Below, in pieces: positions 1-6,166 of a stretch of 7,772 nt of DNA. The notes under the pieces are model-generated. The model was not told where the DNA came from, did not search any database, and saw only the letters and a program-made list of their open reading frames with translations. The position numbers and the translations under genes are program-made. Each line of letters begins with the position of its first letter. Positions within the stretch are counted from its first letter, which is position 1. This DNA comes from Betaproteobacteria bacterium (lineage in GTDB: Bacteria; Pseudomonadota; Gammaproteobacteria; Burkholderiales; Burkholderiaceae), in assembly GCA_015654605.1 (NCBI GenBank), contig JAATGO010000015.1:1-7772 (forward strand). Reading direction: 5' to 3'.

Positions 1-912
1 TACCCGGATTCTTGGATCGAGAGCGACATACACTAGATCGATCACAAAGTTCATAATGAAGATGGCGAGTGCGACCACGATGACAGCGGCCTGTACGACG
101 ACGAATTCACGATTGGAAATGGCATCGATCATCAATTTCCCGATACCGGGGAAACCAAAAATCATTTCAACGATGACCGCACCATTGATCATGCCCGCCG
201 CCTGGTCGCCAGCAACGGTCATTACTGGGAGCAAGGCATTGCGTAGGGCATGAACAAAGATGATCACACGTTTTTGAACACCTTTGGCGCGTGCCGTTTT
301 TACATAAGCCGATGATAGTGCGTCGATCATCGCACTGCGTACTACCTGCGCAACGATGCCACATGGCCGTACCACCAGAATGAACACTGGCAGAATCCAG
401 TGTGTGAAACTACCGGTGCCAGATGTTGGTAGCCAACGCAGGCCGACAGAAAAAATCATGATGCTGACAATGGCAAGCCAGAAATTGGGAATACTTGCAC
501 TAGCTAGTGCAATCAAGCTGACGATACGATCGAACACGCCATTAGGACGTCGTGCTGCCAGCGAACCGGCTACGATGGAAATCGCCAGGACAAATACCAT
601 GGCGACACTAGATAAAATTAATGTTGTTGGAAACGCTTCCATCACAATGGTCAGTGCTGGACGCTGTTGTCGCAATGACTCGCCAAAGTCGAGATGTGCC
701 AGGGCGACAATAAAGCGTTCGAATTGCACAAACATCGGATCATTAAAACCGTGCATCTGTGAAAATGCCGCGCGCATTTCTGGTGGTGTATCGATGGGCA
801 AATACAGATCGACTGGATTACCAGTCAGACGTGAGACGAAGAAAACCAGTACGATCAAGCCGAGCATCGAGAGGAAGCTATACAATATTCGATGCACTAG
901 ATACTTATTCAC
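1..912 (-). CDS. DppB/GsiC-type ABC transporter permease, C-terminal end cut by the window edge
   Basis: Inner-membrane permease of a peptide/opine/nickel-type ABC importer, expected to pair with a DppC-like permease and receive substrate from the binding protein encoded just upstream. I read 304 codons on the minus strand from a GTG at 912. A strong GGAGG ribosome site lies at 918-922, five bases before the GTG, which fixes the start. The translation has an N-terminal membrane segment (about residues 9-27), a periplasmic region with the family motif LDFGES (74-79), and further hydrophobic segments near 97-119, 129-155, 172-193, 230-250 and 273-297. The cytoplasmic EAA loop, which contacts the ATPase, is clear at about 206-229 (ARAKGV followed by ALRNALLP). 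The last visible residues, ALDPRIRV, match the usual end of the family, so only a few residues should be missing. Substrate specificity cannot be deduced. The family call is firm. Confidence 0.93.
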   Translation of the reverse strand, partial: MNKYLVHRILYSFLSMLGLIVLVFFVSRLTGNPVDLYLPIDTPPEMRAAFSQMHGFNDPMFVQFERFIVALAHLDFGESLRQQRPALTIVMEAFPTTLILSSVAMVFVLAISIVAGSLAARRPNGVFDRIVSLIALASASIPNFWLAIVSIMIFSVGLRWLPTSGTGSFTHWILPVFILVVRPCGIVAQVVRSAMIDALSSAYVKTARAKGVQKRVIIFVHALRNALLPVMTVAGDQAAGMINGAVIVEMIFGFPGIGKLMIDAISNREFVVVQAAVIVVALAIFIMNFVIDLVYVALDPRIRV

Positions 913-917
913 GACAA

Positions 918-922
918 CCTCC
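918..922 (-). promoter_or_regulatory. Ribosome binding site that fixes the GTG start of the permease
   Basis: The minus strand reads GGAGG here, five bases before the GTG at 912-910. There is no better-placed ATG in frame close by, so this site decides the start. Confidence 0.7.
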
Positions 923-1025
923 GTTGGGCAATGGCTGACAGAGATACATAATGCAAGATCTCCGCGTTTGTTCTGCTGCTATTGACGTCTTTGTATGGCG
1001 ATGCGATTGTGCATCCTATCCATCA

Positions 1026-1053
1026 CCACATACACATCAAAATGTGTATGTGG
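1026..1053 (-). promoter_or_regulatory. Perfect 12-bp-stem hairpin between the binding-protein and permease genes
   Basis: CCACATACACAT (1026-1037) is followed by a four-base loop and its exact reverse complement ATGTGTATGTGG (1042-1053). It lies 37 bases past the binding-protein stop and about 114 bases before the permease start, in the 177-bp gap between the two genes. No T-run follows on the minus strand, so it is not a classical intrinsic terminator. Hairpins at this place in importer operons, as in malE-malF, are known to stabilise the binding-protein message or attenuate read-through, which lets the binding protein be made in excess over the permease. That role here is inference. The structure itself is read directly. 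Confidence 0.7.
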
Positions 1054-1089
1054 CATCGATGGCATGACAGGAAAATACAATTCCAGCAA

Positions 1090-2619
1090 TTACTTATTGA
1101 ATGTGATACTGCTTAATTCAAGCTTGCCACCGGTCGTGAAATTTGGATGATAGCTAATACGTGGGCTGACACGGATCTGATCGCTCATGTGAAACAACAT
1201 GACATCCGGTATGATTTGCTGCTGGATGATTTTATTGGCTTCTTGAAACAACGGGACTCGTTTGGGACCTGTTGATTTGCTTGCGTCATCAATGAGTTTA
1301 TCAATCCGCGGATCAGAAATATTGGATAACTGGCCGTTCGAGTGGTAGTACACAAACATCGTGAAGATCGCATCGCCGCTGGAGTTGTCGTGTTGCTCGT
1401 GAAATAGGGTTGGAGGACGATTCGCTGCATATGGTTTGCGTCGCATAGCACCGAACTGTACTTTTTCAATCATCTTCAGATTGACATTCAGGCCGACTGC
1501 TTTCCACATTTGTACCATGCTTTCCAACATTTCGGCAGCATTCGCATGTTGATGAGCGCCACCGTAGAGAATGATTTCCTTGTCGACGGGTACTCCAGCA
1601 GCACGGGCTTCGGCCAATAAGGCTTTGGCAGCTTTCGGGTCATAAGGCCAGACCTTTAGTGTTGGGTTGTAACCAGCGATGTTCGGTAAAATGTATTGTG
1701 AAGCAGGTACAACTGAAGGACTGAGTATGGTGCCAATAAACGCTTTACGATCAATCGCCAAGTTTAGCGCTTTACGAACTCGTATGTCGTCTAATGGTGG
1801 AGCCATACTCAACATACGGATACGGACAGTTTCTGAATTCAGATAAGAAAAATCTGTCTTTGGATTGTTGGCATCTTGTAATGCGATTGCGGTACCGATA
1901 TCTGCTTCACCAACTGCGACCATTTGTGCGCGCAGAGCCGGTTCTGAACGCCAGACATAAGTGGCATGTTCGACCTGTGGCTTTTTGCCCCAGTAACCAT
2001 CAAAGCGTTTGAGTACCAGTTGTTGTGCTGGGTCCCAGCTCTCCAGCTGATACGGACCAGTGCCGGCTGGTTGTCTACTGAGGTGCAGCGCATCCATCTT
2101 TGGTGAGGTCATTGCGATTTGTGCCAGATAGGAGGGCATCAGTGGCAGCGGTTGGTCTGCAATAATATCGATCGTATTGGCATCGATAATTTTGGTGTTC
2201 AGTTTATTCTTTCCAAACAGACGAATGCGATCACGACATCCAAGTTCTGGACTAAATAGACGATCGATGGCGGTTGCCACTGTTTGTGCATTGAAATCTG
2301 AACCATCATGGAACTTAACTCCTTTGCGTAAAGTGATGCGCCAAGTTGTCGCTGCTTCATCCATGGGTTTCCATGATGTCGCAAGTAATGGCAATACTGC
2401 GCTATCTTTTGGATCAAGTTGGGTCAGTGATTCGACAACGTTCTGGCGTAGAACAATGCCAGTGTCGCTGGTGGTCATCATGTTGCATGGCTCAACCGTA
2501 TCAAGCGCGGTCGCGAGCACGATTTTGATATCTCTTGGACCCTGTTGCGCTTGTGTCGCGAACGACATCACTAGCGCAACGACAAGCAGGGCCAATTTGC
2601 CGACTAGGTACTGTTTCAT
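1090..2619 (-). CDS. Periplasmic substrate-binding protein, SBP_bac_5 (DppA/OppA-like) family
   Basis: Extracytoplasmic receptor that captures the solute and delivers it to the importer whose permease follows. The protein is 509 residues, normal for the family. Residues 1-24 form a Sec signal peptide: MKQ start, the hydrophobic run LALLVVALVMSF, and a TQA|Q cleavage site. There is no lipobox cysteine, so it should be a soluble periplasmic protein. Family landmarks are the KGVKFHDGSDFNAQTV stretch (99-114), GTGPYQLESW (186-195), the FDGYWG motif (206-211) and the DIRVRKALNLAIDR segment (278-291). A longer frame reaches a TTG at 2679, but I prefer the ATG at 2619: it places the signal peptide at the N terminus and has AAAGGGA six bases upstream. 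A 280-bp gap separates it from the oxygenase gene, so it may have its own promoter. Members bind peptides, glutathione, nickel, sugars or aromatic-derived acids, so the ligand is open. Confidence 0.94.
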   Translation of the reverse strand: MKQYLVGKLALLVVALVMSFATQAQQGPRDIKIVLATALDTVEPCNMMTTSDTGIVLRQNVVESLTQLDPKDSAVLPLLATSWKPMDEAATTWRITLRKGVKFHDGSDFNAQTVATAIDRLFSPELGCRDRIRLFGKNKLNTKIIDANTIDIIADQPLPLMPSYLAQIAMTSPKMDALHLSRQPAGTGPYQLESWDPAQQLVLKRFDGYWGKKPQVEHATYVWRSEPALRAQMVAVGEADIGTAIALQDANNPKTDFSYLNSETVRIRMLSMAPPLDDIRVRKALNLAIDRKAFIGTILSPSVVPASQYILPNIAGYNPTLKVWPYDPKAAKALLAEARAAGVPVDKEIILYGGAHQHANAAEMLESMVQMWKAVGLNVNLKMIEKVQFGAMRRKPYAANRPPTLFHEQHDNSSGDAIFTMFVYYHSNGQLSNISDPRIDKLIDDASKSTGPKRVPLFQEANKIIQQQIIPDVMLFHMSDQIRVSPRISYHPNFTTGGKLELSSITFNK

Positions 2620-2625
2620 ATCAAA

Positions 2626-2632
2626 TCCCTTT
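2626..2632 (-). promoter_or_regulatory. Ribosome binding site supporting the ATG start at 2619
   Basis: The minus strand reads AAAGGGA, six bases before the ATG. This supports starting at the signal-peptide methionine, not at the TTG 60 bases further upstream. Confidence 0.6.
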
Positions 2633-2634
2633 GC

Positions 2635-2646
2635 TGTGTATACACA
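2635..2646. promoter_or_regulatory. Perfect 12-bp palindrome TGTGTATACACA upstream of the binding-protein gene
   Basis: A fully symmetric 12-mer centred 2640/2641, ending 16 bases before the binding-protein ATG and just upstream of its ribosome site. Its TGTATACA core resembles operators of some FadR-type GntR regulators, so it could be a repressor site in the leader of this gene. A small mRNA hairpin is the alternative. No cognate GntR gene is visible in the window. The palindrome is certain; its function is inferred. Confidence 0.45.
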
Positions 2647-2899
2647 TCGAAACGGCAAAACTCTCTTGTCTGTATTCAAATCTTGTCTACTCCAGCTTGC
2701 CTATTTGAGTCTTTCAGATACAGACTTCTCGGCACGTTCCCTTCTTGATATCACTGACCGATTAATACATGGTGAATGTATGATTGATGCATCGATCAGT
2801 TGTTACCATTACAGCAGTGACTACGATTACTACAAAATTTATATTCCTATCAGATGCCGAACCGACACCTCATGACCATGTCTAGATTGCACCACATCG

Positions 2900-4180
2900 T
2901 TACACTGCAACGTGTGGCTCACCTTGACGCACCTTCACAGAGTCGAGAGTTTTTTCCTTGAAGCTTTCTTCTACAGGAAGCAAGAAAGATGCCGAGCGTA
3001 CGCGTTGGTCAGTAATTTCCAATCCTGGTACTGGCTTACCAGCAGCTAAATCTTTGGCTGCTTTCAATAATTTACGACGAGCAAAGATAATTGGGTTGTC
3101 TGTCGAGACGAGATTTTCTTCTGTGCGATCAACAATAGGCCCCATGCTTTCTTGTAGCGATGCATCTTGGATTGCCAGTCCTTTGACACCACTGTAGTAG
3201 CGACCACTTTTCTGTGCAGCACGATCCATCATATAGTCGTTGCTGCGATTAGCGGTCGGGATTGTTGTGCCAGGAATAAGATCGACATGGACGCCTTTGC
3301 CGTTGATCATTGCATCGCGTTCTGCATCTGATAATGGCCGACTTGGATGGAAGGTAATCGACCATGCCATGCAGTTGTCATCATCCATTGGTACCCAGAC
3401 ATGCCCATTTAGCGCATTACCACTGTAGGGAGGGATCAATGTATACCATGGCATGATCCATGGTGTGATACGCCAATAGTTTTGTCCAGGTTCGGCATCG
3501 CGTCGTGCACCAATAATCAACCCGCCAGGAACATCAAGCATGTCGAACGTGGTTTTCTTGGAGCGAGCATATTTTGCTCCCTGGGTATTACGATGCAGTG
3601 GATCAGTATCGAGCTCGCCACTATGCAGAAAAGAAACGTGGCTCGAATCGATGCCGCCTTCTAGAGCCTGCAAGTAATTGTTTTCTTGTGATCGGCGTGA
3701 AATGAAACGATGCGAATCTGGCAGATCTACCCATTCAAATGCAGGTTCGGCGGGTTTTAGTTCTGGTGGTCCCATGTAGGTCCAGATCACACCACCGAGG
3801 TCGATACAGGGATAGGCTTTCAGTTTTATTTTGTTGCAGAATCCATTTTCTTTTGGTTCTGATGGCACTTCTGTGCACTGCCCATTCACATCGTATTTCC
3901 AACCGTGATATGGACAGCGAATACCATCTTCTTCATTACGACCAAACCATAATGAAACACGGCGATGCGCACAAAATTCATCCATTAGGCCGATGCGTCC
4001 TGAGGTATCACGAAAAGCAAGTAGTTTTTCTGATAGCAGTGACACTCGTACAGGTGGGCCATCTGGTTCCGACAGTTCGGAACTCATCATCACGGGAATC
4101 CAGTAACGGCGGAACAGATCACCCATCGGTGTGCCAGGTCCAGTTCTTGTTAGGATTGTATTTTCTGCTGCGGTAACCAT
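2900..4180 (-). CDS. Rieske non-haem iron ring-hydroxylating oxygenase, alpha (oxygenase) subunit, phthalate-dioxygenase-like
   Basis: Cytoplasmic oxygenase that would insert oxygen into, or O-demethylate, an aromatic or related substrate using electrons from a separate reductase. The protein has 426 residues, typical of the phthalate 4,5-dioxygenase/LigX-like branch. The N-terminal Rieske domain shows the complete [2Fe-2S] ligand set: C70-A-H72 and C89-P-Y-H92, followed by GWKYD. The catalytic domain has EGGIDSSHVSFLH (174-186). H181 and H186 would bind the mononuclear iron and D178 would be the conserved bridging aspartate. D339 in the IQDASLQESMGPI segment is my inferred third iron ligand. 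All expected ligands are present, so the enzyme appears intact. The ATG at 4180 has GGAG ten bases upstream. The gene follows the MmgE/PrpD gene after 106 bp on the same strand. No reductase or ferredoxin gene is in the window. The substrate is unknown; phthalate, dehydrodivanillate-like or other carboxylated compounds are only family precedents. Confidence 0.93.
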   Translation of the reverse strand: MVTAAENTILTRTGPGTPMGDLFRRYWIPVMMSSELSEPDGPPVRVSLLSEKLLAFRDTSGRIGLMDEFCAHRRVSLWFGRNEEDGIRCPYHGWKYDVNGQCTEVPSEPKENGFCNKIKLKAYPCIDLGGVIWTYMGPPELKPAEPAFEWVDLPDSHRFISRRSQENNYLQALEGGIDSSHVSFLHSGELDTDPLHRNTQGAKYARSKKTTFDMLDVPGGLIIGARRDAEPGQNYWRITPWIMPWYTLIPPYSGNALNGHVWVPMDDDNCMAWSITFHPSRPLSDAERDAMINGKGVHVDLIPGTTIPTANRSNDYMMDRAAQKSGRYYSGVKGLAIQDASLQESMGPIVDRTEENLVSTDNPIIFARRKLLKAAKDLAAGKPVPGLEITDQRVRSASFLLPVEESFKEKTLDSVKVRQGEPHVAV

Positions 4181-4225
4181 AAGTTGTTATCTCCAGTTAT
4201 CCAGTTGTTCGGTTATTTGGTTGCA

Positions 4226-4261
4226 ACGGTGTCGTTTCCGGATTTCTCTTGAAGACACCGT
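4226..4261 (-). promoter_or_regulatory. Inverted repeat (8-bp perfect arms) between the MmgE/PrpD and Rieske genes
   Basis: ACGGTGTC (4226-4233) and GACACCGT (4254-4261) are exact reverse complements with 20 bases between them. They sit in the 106-bp gap between two co-oriented genes. No T-run follows on the minus strand, so a full terminator is unlikely. An intercistronic hairpin that tunes message stability or read-through is the simplest inference; an operator is possible. Confidence 0.45.
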
Positions 4262-4286
4262 GCACAATTCATGTGCGTAATGTTGA

Positions 4287-5777
4287 TCAATCAGCTTGCT
4301 GTGGTTTATCAATCACGCTACCATCGCCAAAGGCAAGTAACGCAGTCAATTCGCGTACATGCGTGGCTTTTTCAATTGAGCGCAACTTTGCCGCCAACTT
4401 AGCAGTGTGTTCCGCGCCAGCTAAGGGCTCGACGTTTTCGCGAAGTTTGGCATCGAGATCCGCATCTGAGAATGGATTTTTTGGATGGCCAGGGAAAGGT
4501 AGGGCTGATCCATGTACAACAGTGCCATCAACCAATTCAATTTCAACACGTGACAAGTAACCAGCGGCGGCGCGGGCATGTTTGCCACCAGCAATGGTGC
4601 CGAGTTCTGGAGCTGGCACAACAGTGACTTTCGATGTAAGGAAATCCTGACGCGCCTTATCCAGGACAACTTTTGGACTGAAGCTATTGACCTTGATATA
4701 ACCATCGATCACTGCCGCAGCGACGATGTAAGGAAGTGAGTGATCGGCAGTTTCACGAGAAATGGGATGCCATGGGTCTTGACGAATTGCGACAAGGTGG
4801 TCGTATGCACCTTCTTCGGCAAATACGCGCACGGATTTAATTTGCGCAATATCGGACACTTTGGAACGTGCATCCAACGCCGCCTGAATGGCACTTTGCG
4901 CGACTGAGCCAACCGGCCAACGCTTCATAAAGGTCTGTGTGATACGACTCAGAGGTAATGATGGATCCATTCGGTCGCGTAATGTTGGCAGTGGATCATG
5001 TTTATTAGCGAGTTTTTTGATAAAGCCATGTTTGCCAACGAAAGGACGCACTGCTCCTTCAACACCAACTGATGCTAACAGACATGCTTGCAATGCATTA
5101 CGTACGGCATCGCTACCATTGAAGCGCTTCCACATGGTCAGGTCGCCACGTTTATTGAGGTCACCAGATTCAATTTCATCGGTCGCCATATGTGGCACGA
5201 CAGTCATTGCCAGTGCTTCACGAACTTGTCCAGCATCGAGATCAAACAGTTTGGCGATTGCACAGGTGGCACCGATTGCGGTCAAGTTGGTGTAATCCCA
5301 TTCACCAGGTGCAGTAGAAAATGCATCGAAGACGGCAGCGACAACTTCATAACCAACAGCAATGGCAACCATCAATTTCTCGCCTGGTACATTCAACCAT
5401 TCTGCTGCAGCGATGACGCCACCGATCATGTCACTGGGATGGCCACTGTTGCGTTCACCAACAAAGAAATCGTTGTAATCAAGACAGCGAAGTAACACAC
5501 CATTCGTCAATGCGGCAAGTTCTGGTGCAACGCGCTTTTGCGTGCCCCAGATAACACAGCCTTCACCATCAATCGGGAAGCGATATGCATGGCGGCGTGC
5601 TGCTTGTGCTGCAGGTGTTTGCAGGGCGACGATAGAAACGGCGATGGAATCGATCAGTGCGTTTTTCACGGAACGTGCTGTGGTATCACTCAGTTTGCTG
5701 GAAACATTCACCACGTAATTGGCGATTAATTCCGCGACCTCATCGCGATACTCGTCCTGATTGATGGAAGTTGTCAT
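4287..5777 (-). CDS. MmgE/PrpD family protein (2-methylcitrate dehydratase-like)
   Basis: Cytoplasmic enzyme of the MmgE/PrpD superfamily, which includes 2-methylcitrate dehydratase, cis-aconitate decarboxylase and epimerases of imino acids. The 496-residue length fits the family. Recognisable blocks are the helical N-terminal domain with NALIDSIAVSIVAL (39-52), RCLDYND (97-103) followed by SGHPSDMIGG (111-120), KRWPVGSVAQSAIQAAL (285-301) and ADHSLPYIVAAAVIDG (344-359). The last two are strongly PrpD-like. The ATG at 5777 has GAAAGG nine bases upstream. It is the first gene of the minus-strand cluster, facing the LysR gene across 389 bp. The usual methylcitrate-cycle partners PrpB and PrpC are absent, and the neighbours are an oxygenase and an importer. 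It therefore more likely acts on an acid intermediate of this pathway than in propionate metabolism. The exact reaction is not predictable. Family confidence is high. Confidence 0.92.
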   Translation of the reverse strand: MTTSINQDEYRDEVAELIANYVVNVSSKLSDTTARSVKNALIDSIAVSIVALQTPAAQAARRHAYRFPIDGEGCVIWGTQKRVAPELAALTNGVLLRCLDYNDFFVGERNSGHPSDMIGGVIAAAEWLNVPGEKLMVAIAVGYEVVAAVFDAFSTAPGEWDYTNLTAIGATCAIAKLFDLDAGQVREALAMTVVPHMATDEIESGDLNKRGDLTMWKRFNGSDAVRNALQACLLASVGVEGAVRPFVGKHGFIKKLANKHDPLPTLRDRMDPSLPLSRITQTFMKRWPVGSVAQSAIQAALDARSKVSDIAQIKSVRVFAEEGAYDHLVAIRQDPWHPISRETADHSLPYIVAAAVIDGYIKVNSFSPKVVLDKARQDFLTSKVTVVPAPELGTIAGGKHARAAAGYLSRVEIELVDGTVVHGSALPFPGHPKNPFSDADLDAKLRENVEPLAGAEHTAKLAAKLRSIEKATHVRELTALLAFGDGSVIDKPQQAD

Positions 5778-5919
5778 TACACATTACCTTTCTACTGAAC
5801 GTTATGAGCCACTGCGAAAACACCAGACATGCGTAATTGTGCAGAGATGTTTTGTGATGCAGCGGAACGGGGGAAATGAATGGTGCTGGAAGGCGTTAGA
5901 GATACCAAGTACGCAGCCC

Positions 5920-5945
5920 ATGCAGGCAACATACGATGCGTGCAT
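5920..5945. promoter_or_regulatory. Inverted repeat, candidate LysR binding site proximal to the catabolic operon
   Basis: ATGCAGGC (5920-5927) faces GCGTGCAT (5938-5945) across 10 bases, with one mismatched pair in eight. It overlaps the weak minus-strand -35 candidate, where the activation site of a LysR-type regulator would be expected. It shares ATGCA/TGCAT ends with the repeat at 5961-5988, and the two centres are 42 bp apart, four helical turns. Binding by the neighbouring regulator is inferred. Confidence 0.45.
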
Positions 5946-5960
5946 ATCAGCGAGACAGAC

Positions 5961-5988
5961 ATGCAATCTGTTACCAATTGGATTGCAT
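5961..5988. promoter_or_regulatory. Perfect 8-bp inverted repeat, candidate LysR recognition site
   Basis: ATGCAATC (5961-5968) and GATTGCAT (5981-5988) are exact reverse complements with 12 bases between. This is the best dyad in the divergent region. LysR-type regulators usually bind one strong symmetric site upstream of the target promoter plus a weaker one nearer it, and this arrangement fits. It does not match the BenM/CatM ATAC-N7-GTAT box, so the half-site would be specific to this protein. Confidence 0.5.
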
Positions 5989-6103
5989 TGAATTGCTCTT
6001 GAGAAATTTTTGTGTCCATGAATTCGCCTGGGTATCAATGAACTGCCTGGGATCGGGAAACCGAGATGCTGCGATGTTGCAAGTGCGTGAGACAGATAAT
6101 CGG

Positions 6104-6133
6104 CCGACACGAAGTGTGCGTCCAATATATAAT
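6104..6133 (+). promoter_or_regulatory. Putative sigma-70 promoter of the LysR gene
   Basis: A perfect TATAAT at 6128-6133 is preceded, 18 bases away, by CCGACA at 6104-6109, which matches four of six bases of the -35 consensus. Transcription would begin near 6140, leaving about 27 bases of leader before the ATG at 6167. A 14-bp dyad (TAAAT, GCAT, ATTTA; 6134-6147) covers the predicted start point and could serve autoregulation. Confidence 0.5.
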
Positions 6134-6166
6134 TAAATGCATATTTATTCTTTTTTGGTATAAGTC

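Larger units (their letters stand above)
2620..2899. other. 280-bp gap between the oxygenase and importer genes, no gene seen
   Basis: I see no convincing coding sequence here; the long plus-strand frame that crosses it is the antisense of the binding-protein gene. The gap holds two adjoining dyads. ATACAT and ATGTAT are separated by five bases at 2765-2781, and an 18-bp imperfect palindrome centred on GATGCATC lies at 2781-2798 with one mismatched pair. It also contains the 2635-2646 palindrome. There is no GC-rich stem plus T-run after the oxygenase stop. A weak minus-strand promoter-like pair (TTGTAG, 16 bases, TGTAAT) lies roughly at 2809-2836. The length of the gap and its dyads suggest the importer genes may be transcribed separately. 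Confidence 0.5.
5778..6166. other. 389-bp divergent regulatory region between the catabolic genes and the LysR gene
   Basis: No believable gene lies here; the short frames on both strands have no family resemblance. The region holds the ribosome site of the MmgE/PrpD gene (GAAAGG, 5787-5792), two inverted repeats at 5920-5945 and 5961-5988, and a plausible promoter for the regulator at 6104-6133. For the minus-strand operon I see only a weak candidate: TTGCCT (5929-5924), overlapping the first inverted repeat, then TGGTATCTC (5907-5899) with an extended -10 look but a 19-base spacer. A poor intrinsic promoter would fit one that needs LysR activation. Confidence 0.6.

Noticed and set aside
356..985. 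A 209-codon open frame on the plus strand
   Set aside because: It lies antisense to the permease, which has clear family motifs and a strong ribosome site. The plus-strand translation has no recognisable domain.
1000..1015. Small GATGC-N6-GCATC stem upstream of the permease
   Set aside because: Five base pairs with a six-base loop is common by chance, and the adjoining 12-bp stem is far stronger.
2620..2679. N-terminal extension of the binding protein from a TTG at 2679
   Set aside because: It would put 20 non-signal residues before a textbook signal peptide and include the palindrome at 2635-2646. The ATG at 2619 has a well-spaced ribosome site.
2177..2875. A 232-codon open frame on the plus strand crossing the gap before the binding-protein gene
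   Set aside because: Most of it is antisense to the binding-protein gene and the rest is low-complexity intergenic sequence. No family features are visible.
2860..2899. Intrinsic terminator just after the oxygenase gene
   Set aside because: Only very short stems (such as CATG-AC-CATG) exist and no T-run follows on the minus strand.
5792..6136. Short overlapping open frames on both strands in the divergent region
   Set aside because: They are cysteine- and histidine-rich, lack ribosome sites and resemble no family. The region is better explained as regulatory DNA.
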